From NCBI GenBank assembly GCA_040954595.2, contig CM082591.2, forward strand, positions 2,480,001 to 2,544,000: a DNA stretch of 64,000 nucleotides. Direction: 5' to 3'. Below are positions 11,421 to 25,557 of the stretch, piece by piece; position 1 is the first letter of the stretch; the number at the start of each line of letters is the position of its first letter. The DNA comes from Balanoglossus misakiensis (Eukaryota > Hemichordata). Below the pieces are notes generated by a model that was not told the origin of the DNA, did not search any database, and saw only the letters and a program-made list of their open reading frames with translations. The position numbers and the translations under genes are program-made.

Positions 11421-14400
11421 CGGGAAAAGATGTCCGGTGATTCACAATGTATCGCCGGGCGATGCAATGTTACCGCGATGAAACAAAGACTTTATAGGAT
11501 GGGAGCATGGTCGCTCACCCAGCACTGGTGAAACTCCAAAATGTTATAAAAGAGGCTTGGAACACGCGTGATGAAATTGAAATTGAAAGCAAAGGTACAT
11601 CCAAGTCAACCCTAAGAACGTCATGGCACTTTTTATGGCATTGAGGGAGGCTTAATTACCCAGGATTCCTTTCTACATATGGTCTACATATTAGTCAATC
11701 GGGCAAAATCGAACTTGGCCGAAGTTGCCCAAAGTTTCCACACAGTTGTATCTGGTTCAATCTAGCAGAGACAAACAGACCGAAGTTAAAAGCTTGACTC
11801 TAAAGCTAAAGTGTCGAACTGGGATACATTGAGTTGCAGGCCGCGTACTGGTTCGGTGCCTCGGCTTTTGTCGCGCGCGCGGCCGCCAGAGAAATTTATT
11901 GTCGGAACAGACACACAGTGTCAGAGCCGAAAATTTATTTACTTGTAAAATGGCCTACCGATTGCCGTAAAATGGCGAATAAATACGTGTAAGTAGGGCA
12001 GACGGGTAACTCGCAATTTCGTCCATGACTTATGGGCGAAACGGACAGAGCTCGATCCAATTTGTATGGAACGGGGCGGTGCTTCTCCTTATTGTGTTAC
12101 GCTATGGTTTTGAAGGCAGCGCGGGGTGTACTGTATGTCAGTTCTCCCGTCGCGCGCTAATTCTTGCATCAATTTTCTTTCTTAGTTAGGACTCTTAAAA
12201 TTTTGTGTGTTTTTTTCTTCCAACGGGACGGTTTACTCCGGCCTCTATACATCGACCGGGACGGTTGCGGCCGCGCCGGGGAATGGGACAAGGCTCTTTG
12301 ACGGGGGCTTGTTCGGGTCGTGTTCGACCAATTTGTCAGGGTATAGAAAAGAAAAGGGGAACCGCGCATAGAAAACGGAACACGCAGATCGTTTTGCCTG
12401 ATTTGTATTCATGGGTCGATGAGTACACCATTCGATGTAAGAAATCCTCTGTTCTTAATCGAAGTTGAGGCAGATTCATTATTCATGGGGGCTCTCTCAA
12501 TTGAGCGGAGACACCGTGTCAGGCGTTATAATCTGACTCGTCGTATTTCCAAGTCTCCATCTGGCCAGTGCATTAGCCGTGTTAACCGCCATTTAGAAGA
12601 AAATATGTCGATTTCACTTATTGAGAGATCTGACCTGTAAAGTTACTTCTTTCAAAATTTGATATCGCCTTCTGTCGGGCAAATTTTTATCTAAAACGTA
12701 GAAAAACACGCCGACATACGCGGATAAACTTTCCCTCAATAAAAGTTTTGGTCTGGGGAAATTCTTTAAGATAGAAAAATGGTTTCTGCGTCTTTCGTGA
12801 CGCCGTGGCAGACTGTAAGAAAGGCTTTTGGTTTATGTAAAATATGTAGGGACGTGATTTTAGACAAAGAAACGGCACAAAGTAAAACGAAAATCCAAAT
12901 CACAGCGAATGGGCTAATTGATTCGTAGTAACAACCGAATTACAATTTATAAAAAGGCAAGCGTCCAAATCAAACTCGTTCTGTTAATATTTCCTTTGTC
13001 AAACGTTGATTTTGGATCGACGGAAATTTCGGGGCTCTTGCGTCAAGTGACCCGTAAAATTGACCGCCAGCCGCTGCACGTACTTGGGTTGAGCTCGGGT
13101 AACCATCGGGCGCGCGCACGCGTCAGGCACCGGTGCTTGACGCGATCGAAGGCGCGCGCTGATTTTTTTTTTCGCGGGGTATTAACTTATGTGTGGTACC
13201 ATCGTCGTTCCCTGACTTGATATCATGCACGTTATAGCACGTGTGCTGCACGCCGTGCATAACGTGAGTTTCAGTTCACGTTCGCCTCCAATGCCAAGTG
13301 CCAATGGCTAGTTTTACCCCCCCCCCCCTTCTTCCCTGTCTTTTACCAGTGAATTTAATTAACATTCTGTCGTTAAGTGGACAACAAAAGAGGTTACACC
13401 TCGGCACAGCATGTCGGATGTACCGTCACGATTGACTTGTTTTTGGGCGAATAACTGCCTTCCCAAACACAAGAGACTGCATGGATTTAAAAGTCTCCTA
13501 AGCAAGAAAAGAATTAGTAAGGACTTTGCGTTTTTCAACTGAAAGTTATCTTTGCCCAAGCCTTCCTTCTGATCATTTGCTTTTTAATCCAACTATAAGT
13601 GAGGTTTTGCCTCACTGTTATTCTGTGCAGTGAGCTAAGCTAACTATGGAGAAATTCAATAAACGCCAAGTCACAATAATAATCAACAATAGCATAAACT
13701 CTAAAAACATAAGGAGGGTCTTAAATCAAGTGATTGCAATTTCGAAAGATTATTTTCATAACGGATTTTCGTGGTCTAATTTTTCGCACAGAACCTGCTG
13801 CGGTTCTGTCGATAGTTTCGGCGCCAATTATGGGAAACCACTTTTTGCAGGCGGCCATTGTCGTCCGACCAAAAGCAAACATTCTGCAGTTTGCTTTAAT
13901 TATTGTATTTGTTGTTATTCGCTGGGTTTATTGAGTATTTTTGGTCAAAGGTGTTTTCTTTCAAAACAGAGGTGGTTTGATGAGAACAAATTAGGAGGGG
14001 TGTTGCGCTAAAAGTGAACACATTTTAGCTGCTGGACGAGGGGAAGGTAACTGGGACGCGGTGATGACGTGTGTCGGTCACAGAGTCGCAAGAGTAGCAG
14101 ATGTGGGCGAAATCGCGGGAGAAAACCACCCGTGGGCGGATATTCGCACTGCATCCTGGTCATCTTTCCGCTGAGGCGATAAAGAAGTCAACTTCGACGT
14201 AAATGGATTAAGAATGACAAAGTGGCCCCCCTCCCCCACTGAAAAGAAGTGGTTCTAATAGGATGTGGTTACCACCAATGACCTTGCACCAAGGTCACAA
14301 ACCCAGAGCAAAATGGCGCCAATGGGACGAGTCGTGACGTCACGAAGCATTTGTGGACTGTTACAATGTATGACTGGCGCCAATCTAGTCTTTGCTACTT

Positions 14401-14796
14401 CTATAGCACGAAATTAGCGGATGTTCACGAATTCTTTAGTTTAGGACACATGATGTATATATAGCTAGATCAACGCATATTGAGGAACTGTGCCTTGTGG
14501 TATGCCTGTAACACCACGAAATCTGACAGAATATTGACCCATGAATATTTAATAGTCTTTTTTTCTGGTGACCGTGATTGGCCTAATCTACATGACAGAC
14601 TGTAACACCGAGGTCGGAGGTCATGCCGACCCCTCGTGACATGGATCAAACTTTGTGGTATACAATGCATTAAACATTAATTGGTCAAATAACACCAGAT
14701 GATAACAAAAGGCGATACGGATCGCCATCACAACACGTGATGTCCAACCGACTGGTCAATGAACGTACTGCCGGTCACCTTTCGGACAAAGCACTC

Positions 14797-14960
14797 CATC
14801 CATCAACATTAGACAAAACGACATCCGTCACGGTCGACAAAACTCTCCCACGTCATCAATCAGCATCACGTAGGACAACATCGATCAACAACGACAACCC
14901 ATGATCGATCAACATCAACAAAAACACATCCATCAACACAGCCTAACAAAACACCCTCAG
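14797..14960. repeat. Degenerate CATCAACA-type minisatellite-like tract
   Basis: Many irregular copies of CATCAACA, GACAAAAC and ATCGATCAACA. The G-poor strand asymmetry suggests an expanded, decayed repeat. Confidence 0.55.
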
Positions 14961-15064
14961 TGGAGATATGTCTTAACAAACCTACCTGTCAGATGGTCTT
15001 CTTTGTGGTCCGAGTCAATTCAACGTTATCAATAGCTCATCTAAACAAAAACAGTAAACAAACA

Positions 15065-15089
15065 ACAATCAATCAATCAATCAATCAAC
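15065..15089. repeat. (AATC)n microsatellite
   Basis: About six CAAT units in a row. Confidence 0.85.
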
Positions 15090-16164
15090 CACAACGTTCG
15101 CGGAATGACGTAATCGAAATAGCACACCGTGACCAACATATAACGTGGCAGCCCTAGCTATAACAATCAAAGTCTGCAAAATCATGAAACAGGCTGGTTA
15201 TGCGAAAATGAAAAAAAAACTCCATCCGTTCATCCGGCTATGTATTTATCCGGACGGTCTGTAGACGTCACGTGTCATTACACAGAAACAACACAACGCA
15301 TGCTCGCGCGCAAACTTTAACCTTAACACCATATGGAAAAATCTACTGAAGCGTTTCGCACAGCCGTAAACAAAGACGCCGTCCTAACGCTGAACGGCAA
15401 AAATAAAATCCCTTCAGGAAAACAGACAATTTGGAATTCGAAAGGACTGTTATCACAATACAGGCACCGTCTGGAATACAGAATATATATTCAAGGATGA
15501 TATTCCCCAAAAGAAAAACAAGTTTCGCTTGAGCAGTTTCTTAAAATGGAGAATTTTGTGTGTAGCTGTTTTACGAATGATTGGGTATCTCTTCAAACGC
15601 ATGACCAACTGCCTGCGTGTCCCGACACCGGAACTGTTCTCTCTCGATTCGAGTGAATAGCATCACAAGCCCACGGTTTGCTTCGAACTCTAAAGTGTGT
15701 TCGAGCTGTTTTTGCTTTATCGAACACAACACGAGAAATAAAAGTTCGTTCCACGCTGTCTCACCCAGAAGGATGTCAAGCTGTTGTCATTTTTGATGCG
15801 CGACTCCAGAAGTGGAATAATCTCCTATGAATATTGATAACTGACGAGAAATTCACGAACGTCTCAGATATTATTTTACCTAATACCAAGTATCCAAATC
15901 CGAACTACAAGCAAAATAGCCGGAAGAGTACATGTATGTCGCTAAATCCCTAACCCTAAATCTAATGATTTTTTGTTTGCGTAGTCTGCATCTGCGATGC
16001 GACATGAATGCAGAGCAGAAATGGCAGATGTCACTTTTTCCTAGAAGACGACACCGCCAGACAACTGTAAAACATGGCCGACACCAAACGACAATCACGG
16101 GCAATGAATGCAGTACGTTTCCCGCCCGTGCGCGCCTGGTCGCAATGTCAAGACTGTCGTAAAC

Positions 16165-16250
16165 GTCGTAAATCATTGCGATGCAGTCGTAGAACGGCCA
16201 TTTGTCGCAAAGGTCGTAAATCACCCGGGCCCTAGTCGTAGAACGGCCAT
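16165..16250. repeat. Two-copy tandem repeat, unit 48 bp
   Basis: Copies begin GTCGTAAATCA at 16165 and 16213 and share AGTCGTAGAACGGCCATT. The middle of each unit has diverged. Confidence 0.85.
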
Positions 16251-16557
16251 TAGATATCCACTCCTACTTTAATGGGAGAGCATCTCATAAGCTATCATCG
16301 CTTCTGTCAGGAGGTGTCAAATTTATAGTTTCCTCTTGAATGGAAACCAGTTTCCCGCCCTTCGGCGACAATATGCGTGGTGGCCGGCATCGTCACATAG
16401 TGTAGGCAGACGACTGCCGTCACCAACTGTCAAGTTCGTTTCCATGACAGGCTGTTCACATTGCAGACATTAGACAGAAAATATCGTCGAAAGGGACTTG
16501 CACAAACCCAAGACAAAATAACGATAAAAATGGCACATTTTTATGTCAAAAATGTCG

Positions 16558-16581
16558 TCTGTTTGTTTGTTTGTTTGTTTT
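16558..16581. repeat. (GTTT)n microsatellite
   Basis: Five GTTT units directly after a TCGTCTG word. Confidence 0.9.
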
Positions 16582-18169
16582 CGTAAGTCTGATAGATAAT
16601 TCTCTTGACAAATTCCACGAAAAGTTTTAATTTTTGTCAATTTTGTAGATAGGTTTTTGTTTCAAATTGAAAGTTCGCTCTTGTTTTATTTGATCTTGAT
16701 GGAAGTTGCTCTCGTCAGGAATCATGACCAGCTTTGTAGAAATAAAATAAGGCGCAGCTTTGAATGAAATACCTCCTTCCTGAGTTCTCTGTACACGCAT
16801 GCGAGGATCACTGCGCATGTCACCGAGCATGACCGCTTCGTTGATTTTTGGGGGAACGAGAGAGACTGCAATTACGCTTGTGCATACAGACGATTTGACG
16901 TAATTTGTCTGATCATGGCCAATCGGTCGGATAATACCGCGTTGTTGATGAAGCTACCTTTCCCCAGAAAATCAAAACTCCGGCGTCGAAAGGTCGCGAA
17001 CTTCCGAGACATTTCGGCGGATGATTATTGAGTAAATCGCCGGGGTCTTCAATGACTTGACTCCGGCGAAGTAATCATTCTTGGCACGCGTCGGACGGAC
17101 TAAAGAAAGGCTTCAACTAACATTTGATAAAAAATATGCATTTGCATCTTTATAAGATTCAAAAAACAAAATACACCTACGCCGATCACATAACGGCCAC
17201 AAATTTGATAATTACTCTATAACATGAACACAGAAGATAATTCGCCTTTCGGATATTTCATTAATTGGACGCCATCGTTTGTCGAAATTTCCAAATTTTG
17301 ACTACAATTTCGAGTTTACCCTATTCACCAAAGATTAGGCTCTCTTACAATAGATAATAAAACACAATGAAATTATAATTGCCAAATTTAAAGAAACGTT
17401 AACGGAAGATAGACGCGGCGGACAGACAGACAGAATTGTTCCGTTTTGTTGGACGCTCAACTTCCAAATACTACAATTACCGCGCCTATGTCCGCGCTGG
17501 ATAAAAGAAGCGCACTTCTGCGTCCTTGATTTAAATGGTCCGTGTCTCCCCTCCAGAATGGGGAAGAATGACCCCAATCAGGGCGGAAGGGGGCTATGAA
17601 AGGTCCCCGATAAGCTCAATTACTAGTCGTATCTTTTCAGAAAGACTCATGAATACGGAACATATCATTTGACACGGGTACGGGCGACTGATTGTGCGCG
17701 CCGGCGCGAAAAGAACGCGGAACCCTATCCGTGATTTTATGCTTATTCCTTCGGTATCCCTCAAAGAACGAAGCAATCATGATTTTTCATTTGGATATTT
17801 CGTCTACTGCTGTATATCGTGAACAAAGTTCGTCCACGCCCTGGAAACTTTTCCATAGTTGTAGCCAAACTACAAAAATCCCCTTTTCACATTATTAGAG
17901 GAGTATTGGTTTAACCTGTCGTGTTATGATTTACTGAACAAACTATTAATCGCCAAAGTCGTGGTCACGAATTAAACTCAGATCTTGATCACTGACAACA
18001 TGGCGGCAACAGACGACATTTAGGGATGCATATTCGCGCCAATAATACACATGTAACTTAATGCCATTGTGCCCGCTCTAGTAAGAATAAATCCTCGCAA
18101 ATGGATATTTATTTCTTTTCCAATTTTTGTCTTACAAAAGCAGCCATCTTCAATTCATCAATTAGCTTA

Positions 18170-18290
18170 TATTTTACAAGAAGGGAGATGAAATATGCCT
18201 AGCGGTGGGGGGAAAGAAAAGCCAAAATTAATGAAATTAAGATTGGTAGCAATGGTGCTAATTGGGGCTAATTTTAGTCAAAACTGTGAC
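18170..18290. promoter_or_regulatory. Homeodomain-site cluster
   Basis: AAAATTAATGAAATTAAG is followed by GCTAATTGGGGCTAATTTTA, at least five TAAT/ATTA cores in about 60 bp. It is a candidate enhancer. Low A/T complexity could also produce it. Confidence 0.25.
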
Positions 18291-20070
18291 CCCTCAGACA
18301 GCAACTGTATATAAGTTAAAATTGCCGCGTTTTGCATTTCTATATTTTTTTTTCATGACACAAAACAGCGGACGTGTGTCGGGCCTTCGGTAGTAGTTCT
18401 TCAGAAAGTGCATTTCATAAAGGAAAAGTCGGGCGCGCGATTGTGAGTCAAACACTACGAAATATAATATCAAAATCGCCAATTAGCGACAGTGTGGTTG
18501 CGTCGCGGCCCTGAGCAAACTGTTGTGGGTGATTCGCTGTGTCACGTGTCAACTCCCACTTACATGTGCAGAGTGTCTTTCAACCGAGGTCCCCACACGT
18601 GTTGAATAAACACTGAAAGGGCGGACAAATCGCCCCAAATATTCGAATTCTAAGAGACGAGGAAATGGATTTCGCGAAATATTTGTACGGAAGGAGGCGG
18701 TGATTCTAACGTTCTGCGCTCTGCCCCCTCGACTGCCGCTCTGAAACACAAAACAATAAAATTGAAGCAACACTCCAAAATTTGAAAAAGAATTATCTTT
18801 TGAATTCGGAGTACCTCGGTTCCAATTTTGTCAAAGGAGCATGCCTTGTCACTTATTAAAATTGTGAAGAAAAAACTTTTTTTCTATCAATTGACATCAG
18901 CATGACGGTGCATCTATTTTGTGACGTCACCGCGCGGGATCAAATTACACCATAAAAACTTGCGCGTGGAACAAATCTGCAGACCCGAATTCGAGGTCAG
19001 CGCGGGGGCACGATTTGGCGGGAGAAATGCTCGTCTCGCCGAGGCACGATTTGGCGGGAAAAATGGTCGTCTCGTCTATTAATGACAGTTCAAAGTTGGC
19101 TTCATTTGTGGTCAATTTCGCGACTTGTGTCAAACTTCTTTTGGCGCAGATCCCCATTGATTGCAATGATAGTCAGCCTGGATTATCAAGGAACCGTTGA
19201 TTCATGTCGCGTCGTCATGCGTCCGCTGATTGGGCGATCAAGCGAAAGCCTACAAAATTATGAATCGTTGAAGAGGTCCCCTTAGCATAGTCTAATCGAT
19301 CAAAATTATGCTTTTTCTCTCTCATTGCAGTCTCAGACTCAAATCTTCTAACTTTTATGGCCGACACAGGACTGCAAATCGTAAACAGCTTTGTGAAAAA
19401 TACTTGGATTTTTTTCAGAAAATGCTGTGAATAGCACATGTATGCTGGTTTAATAAAAATGTTAGGGAAATTTTTTGACAAAATGTCGTGAGCGAGCGGC
19501 GTCGTTTAATTTTTTGTGAGACGAGCGCGCGCGTGATATCGGAGAGTATCGGCGAATGAATACGAATGGGCACATTCGTTCTCATCCAAGCGAGAAATAC
19601 AAATATAATTTACCGCCACAAATGATGCTAATTTTAAATTTCATCTTTGCCTTACCCATTGTGACTTGTTCGTTCTTTTCAAGCGTTCCTCGTCCGATGA
19701 CATTGTAGCGTACGCAAATGAGTGACAAGGCGCATACAATCGGAAGGTTCCCTATCCCACACACTGGTAGAATCAAGAGTAGGCTAGGGAGTTTTTTGCG
19801 GACGAGCCAGTGGAGCAACCCTTCGCTGACATACCTGCTTACACCGGGGCTGTTAGGGCACACTTTGTATGTATTTTAGCGCCGATTTATCGTTTTTCCC
19901 CCTTCCAAATTGTTCGACTGAACTGAAACATTGCACTTTGACTGCCTCTGTGCTGGTAATTGCGCCATGCGCCATATGCCACCCGACTGACTGGATACAC
20001 TGTAAGCTCATGTACACAAGACCAGCTATGTCTTCACCCCGTACCCTAAACAACCGCTCGGACATTTTAG

Positions 20071-20152
20071 TACCACCACCACCACCACCACCACCACCAC
20101 CACCACCTCCTCCTCCTCCTCCTCTACCACCACCACCACCACCACCACCACA
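20071..20152. repeat. (ACC)n/(TCC)n compound trinucleotide repeat
   Basis: An ACC block, a TCC block and a second ACC block. It reads as polyproline on + and polyglycine on -, which explains the long open frames through it. Confidence 0.95.
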
Positions 20153-21482
20153 ACTATTCCTGACGTCAAGCCTCATAAGTTCAAATATCAGTTACTGGAC
20201 ACACAACCAGCCATGTTGTACACCTGTACTCTAAAGACACAGGCACATGAGTTGGAATGCACATTCATAAGTTTACATGGAAAACAGCAAGTTTGAACAA
20301 ACCCAAAGTTGCGTATTATACAGCTTGACAAAACGTCCAATGAAAAACAAAGCAAAAGAACACAGAATTTAACTGACAATTTCTTCGCAGAAAACTGAAT
20401 CCCATATTAATAATTTCGGTCTTTGACCCACACTTCTAACATGTGCTCATCTGTGTTTACTTCCGCGTTCTGTTTGTAAACAAGTTCTTCGTCATGAAAT
20501 AAATGACGTTCGAGAGTCGAATTCTTGAATGAATTGGCACGCACACCTCAGATTTGAATTCTGGAGAAAGGTCTCTGACCTGCCCATTCCAAAGGAATAT
20601 GGTTTTGTCTAAGGTATCCCGCCGAGTGCCTCGTAATTTGCACTTGTCAAACATAGCGCCAAACAAATTTCAGTCAAGCCCATCACCTTACCGAGATCTT
20701 ATCATAGTACAATCCTCAACATGCACAATTAAAAATCTACTTCAAACTTTTTTTTAATTTCTCCAATTTTAGATTATTGAATTAGTGCGATTCTCAACGA
20801 GGCGCTCTGATTCAACACAAAACAATCACGGAGTACTGACGACCCTTTCCTTCAGTGACATTTTTTTTTGCTTTGTCGCTAATTTTGACGCCGTGTGATA
20901 TGTCCTAGGCACCGATGAAAAGTGATCGGCCGCCATGTCGGTGCTCTGCTTGCTTTTGTTCTTTTATTTGGCTATAGTAGTGCCAACAATAAGACGCGTG
21001 GAATTGTTTTGAAAGCTAATTTTGTGGGGCTGCAATACGTATGGAAAACGCTTAGCATTAGCTGCGCTATCTGCTGCCAGCCATCCGCGTGTACCTTTGC
21101 GCGCCAAAATTTGCAGAAAGCGACACTTGTTTTTGGCGCGCTTTGGCGGCAAAAATGTGTGGATTTTTGATACAATTTTTCGCGTGGACCGTGGCGTAAA
21201 TTGTTGGAATTGCTCGGCAGTTTGATTCTTGTACACTGCCGCTGCTCTCTCGGCACAAAATTTGCGACAGTTGGCCCAACAATGCACATCTAAATAGGGC
21301 ACAATTGACGACAACAATCACAGGCGGGATATTAATATAGTATAGGGATAGCGGTGACCATCCAGCCTGAATGAGTGACGCCTCAATCTATTAATTGGAA
21401 ATGCTCAATAGGCTCAGAATGATTTTCAAAGCTCCCAAAACCCCATGAAAGTAAGACCAGAGTTACAAAATTAGGAGAGTCC

Positions 21483-21497
21483 GTTTCCAATGGCAAC
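21483..21497 (+). promoter_or_regulatory. RFX X-box-like site
   Basis: GTTTCCAATGGCAAC matches the RFX consensus (GTNRCC, 0-3 bases, RGYAAC) except at one position of the left half. It lies about 90 bp upstream of the predicted start site at 21574, the usual place for X-boxes in ciliary gene promoters. Confidence 0.4.
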
Positions 21498-21544
21498 GGC
21501 TTGCTGCGGATGACGTACCAGGGAGGCTTTGTTGCTCCTGCACG

Positions 21545-21686
21545 TATATATGCGCAGAAGAAGTTTTTAACTCACATTTTACGCTTCGACTCCATTGCAG
21601 AACTAACGGTTAAGATATAACAGCTTTGAAGAAAAGACTCGGAAAAAAGACTATATAACCCAAAGAAGAGGAGAAATTCAAAACAG
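21545..21686 (+). promoter_or_regulatory. Orphan core promoter with candidate noncoding first exon
   Basis: TATATA at 21545-21550 lies 29 bp upstream of the A in a perfect initiator match (TCACATT, A at 21574). The following 113 nt end at the donor AACAG|GTAAAG (21687). The arrangement resembles that of the Pax6 promoter at 46.95 kb and points the same way. No coding exon is recognised downstream of it before Pax6. It could start a long noncoding RNA, a distal Pax6 transcript or an unrecognised gene. Confidence 0.33.
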
Positions 21687-24599
21687 GTAAAGAAACGATG
21701 TTTTTCCGCTTTTTTGACAGATTTTACGATTTCTGAACCGATGTTTCTACATGACGGGGCTTTTCACCGAGTCCACTTTCTTTATGGATGAGTCGTTTTG
21801 AGATGAATTTATTCTCCAACTTCAAATTTGACGCTCATTGGTTTAGAACAGTGAACGACAAAAATAGTTCCTTTTGGCGCGCGCTGAGCGGAGTGTGCAA
21901 CCATTAGAGACGGCCGAGGATTTCTCAATTGCTTATCAGTTATATAGATTTTAAAGTGGCATTTTTTTCTTGTCGCATTGTTGGTGGACGACACGATAAA
22001 GCAGTATGGTGTCCTATGATACTGTCATTACGTCGCGATCACGCTGACTTGTTTTTGTGCGCCGGGCGATGTCGCGGCCGTTCTCACTCAGGGGGTCCAA
22101 TCATGTTTTTCAGTGGGGGATTTGACACACTGGGCGCGCTCACGCATTTCCACCTTACACTTACGCCAATTGGATTCGTTCTTATCTTTCCGGGGATTTG
22201 GCAGACTTGTTACTTCGTGCGCGCGGGAAAACAAGCTGACGACAAACGCATTTAAAGACTTTACACGAATAATTCGCGTAATGTTTAATTTATCGCATTT
22301 GAAACTTGACTGCATTCTAAGGGCAACAAAAGGCATTTGCACCAGAAAAGCTAAATTGCCAAGCTTACCCATTCCTTTTTACGTTTATATTTAATTTTTC
22401 TTATTGTGTTTGGGTGTTGTGGGCGACAATATGTATCGTGATTTTCACAGAATTCGGCAGGCGAAAGTAATATATTGAAAATAATAGTTTGTGTTTCGTT
22501 GAAGCAATCTTTAGTTTGCTTCTAAAATGTAAAATATTATGTATCATTCACGACGCATGAACCTTTATCGGATAATGTCAAATTAATGCACTACATCAGT
22601 TCAATAGTAGTTTATCAGTGACGCTTTCCCGCCGAAATCGAATCGTTCAAATGTCACCTGGAAATATCTTTCACACTTTTTAATCTCTGTCACCCGAGTT
22701 CTCAGTTTTCAACCCCGAATAATTCCACCAGCTTGACCGACTTATAATTCCAAATTATAATTAAAATTGCAAGCATTGGAAGTTTATTTTCGAATTAGAC
22801 GTCAAATTGTTTGCACGCGCGGGCACGTGCGTCTGAGCCCGTACGCATGCAACGCAGTCAAACCATGTGTTCTCAATTTATCAAACTAACTGATCTTGTT
22901 TATCGGAAACGTCGAAACAGTTTCTGCCGAACAATATACGCGGCGGGAAAATTCGAGTGGCGGGAAAAAATCGTCGTCTGCAAGACACATTTTTCTGTTG
23001 ATCATATGTAAGATGGCGAACCTTTTACTGGGGGTTTCATTGAACGACAAAATGCTCAATTCAAAGTAATAAAAATGTCCGATTGATTTTTGTAATCACT
23101 TAACCGGCGTGTCTGTCTCCGATTAACACGACCATATCTTCATTTTCGCCCATTGAATTATCCTTTCATTGCCCCAACCCCTCCAACAAGAAAGGCGAAG
23201 ACTGTCAAAACAAGAAACATGTTCGGAACGGCAACGTGTAAAACACGAGACAATGGACGCAATCAAATAATACAAAAACACATAACAATCCACAAATGGC
23301 TTTGCGGACTCATGGGGGTTGTCGGGCCGTGCTGGTCGACTATCGATGAGTGCAACTCGTATACATATGGGCTCCTAGAAATAAAAAAAAACTTCACCGC
23401 TAGTTGATTTTCTTGTTGGGTTTATTCATGAGCGTACGGACGCACACGCCAGCGTTACCCAACACTTCAACATATGGTATACGCGACTCTGCGGTTGTGC
23501 TGGAGCTAGGTTTAGCGACTGTGTCCGCCGCTCTCGGTGAACAGTGCACTTCGGGGTTCTTCGAGGGCGGGAAACAAACCCGCCGACCGATCGGCGGAAT
23601 TTTATTATCGAGAGCTGCTATACGGCAGCTGTCGGTTGCCGATGGAGTCGGACCGAGTTCTGTAGAATTTGCTCAAAAGTAATCGCTGTAATTGTCGCCG
23701 CCACAGCGTTTACGAAATCATGTGACCCAGGTATTACCCAATGTTCATACTAAGTATTTTGGCCTGAAGAAGCACTTTTCAAACACAGTCTATATGCATA
23801 CAATTCGAGAGAATTCAAATGTTTTCTTTCCTTTTACATTAATGAATGAATGAATAATAATGATATCCAGTCTGTCTCGCCACAGTAAAAATGTTGACTA
23901 AACGCTGAAGAGTGTCGGCCATGTCCGCCAAGACCGCAATTTGAACAATATCAAAACTGACAGACGATAGACCAAAGGTGTCTGGGGCAAATCTTCCATC
24001 GACGTGTTATTGGGAAGAGAGGCTAAAATTGTCTCGTGTACACAGTGCCGCTCATGCGCACCGGTGCATCAGCTAGCATGAAAAAAATCAAATTTGCAGA
24101 CGATTAACCTGACAGATTTTACCGCGTAAACTATCCGAATAGAATTATACAAAATTTTAGTTCATGTAAAAAAAGTTTCACAACCCAGTTTAGATTTAAT
24201 TCTGCGACAAGAATAGCTTTGTCTCAACTTGAAACTATTTATCCTTTCAAAGTTTCTATGAAAAATGCGTTTGTGTGTTTTCCTATTGAAAATGTTGAGG
24301 AAATGTATCTTTGCGGAAGGGGTTACATTGTATACACATTGTAGAAAAGTGTAAACTTTGTAGGTCGATATGTTTGCTTTTCTGTTGTGTGCTGAAAGAA
24401 GCGGGACTTGCCTCGTGGATACTCGCTGAATAGCGGTTTATTTGCATTCGAAGTTTAGATTTCGTTATTCACGATGCTTTGAAAGAAAGCGGAAAGTGTT
24501 GGAATAGGAAAGACTTATTTCTTGAGGGAGAGTTGATAGAAATGTCTCCCTTCGTCAAAGCATTGAGACGTGGGAGTGATTTGGGCAGCGGGTAGAAGT

Positions 24600-24995
24600 A
24601 ATCCTGTTTTCGGTCGCAGTGATCCGCCTCGGGGAACGGGGTAGAGTCAACGGGTAAAATACAGTGTTTACCTCTGACGCGGCCTTTTCTGTTCCGCTCG
24701 CCGTCACCCGTCCGTGGGGCGCTGAGGCGCGTTGCCGTCAGCGCCTCATATTGTTCAAATTAGCATATCCTCGCGCGCCGAAACCCCCCTTTCAAAAACT
24801 CTCTGCCGAAAAGGTCTCGTTTACGGCGGTGGAGTTGCAGTGTCCGACGGGCGTGTGTTCTCCAACGGAGGTCCACGCTTCACTCCTTCCCAGTGGCCCC
24901 TGAAGCGTCTGCGATGTATACAATCGCCCTTCCGCTTGACTAGTAGCGATCCGGGCGAAACGAATCGAAGTGTGATAGCGGGTCGGCGAATGCGA
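24600..24995. other. CpG-rich segment, no recognised gene
   Basis: GC and CpG rise here (GCGCTGAGGCGCG, CCTCGCGCGCCG). Open frames on both strands (24664-25015) have compositional, not protein-like, translations. A promoter or conserved regulatory block is possible. Confidence 0.2.
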
Positions 24996-25557
24996 GACCT
25001 TTGAAATTCATTCAATTTACGAATTGAACTTCAAAATGACGGATATATTTAATGTAGTAGATTTATCTAATGTGCTTTACACAATAGACACCGAATAGAG
25101 TCCAGAAAAAAATCGCGTTTTTTTTTCTCCATGCGCGTACATTGTTACCACGGGCGACTCATTTCGGATGTTTCGCGAATTTCGAAAAAGAAAGTACACA
25201 TAATACCTGCTTCACCGATCACATCCGTTGATTTTGGGGGGCCCTAAAGATATTCCAGAGATTATCACGATTCGGTTAAACTCACCTGTCAAACATTGTG
25301 TGCAATCACCTTCTAACTCATGAATCCAGTTTACTCAGAAGCAACCTGGCCTAGTGGCCCCCCTTTTAGCAAAACACATTCTGCTAGTTACTTAGGCCTA
25401 AAGTCGTCTGGTAGAACTTTGTCGGGTATCGGCTGCCTGAGTGCATCTAGTATCAAGAATATCGTCTGGGATAAGTATGGGTTAAAATTGAAGGCTGTTA
25501 TTTATGTTTCCTGCACTTTTAGTAATGTCCACCTCTATCTTTCTGTCTATATCGCTC

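Larger units (their letters stand above)
11421..20070. other. Upstream flank without a recognised gene
   Basis: It includes a 24-bp near-palindrome at 13120-13143, an inverted repeat at 13228-13266, the repeats at 14.8, 15.07, 16.17 and 16.56 kb, and a doubled GGCGGGA(G/A)AAATG unit at 19016-19074. No exon is recognised. Confidence 0.6.

Noticed and set aside
19853-20234. Open frames with polyproline or polyglycine
   Set aside because: They come from the (ACC)n/(TCC)n repeat. No protein-like sequence lies on either side.
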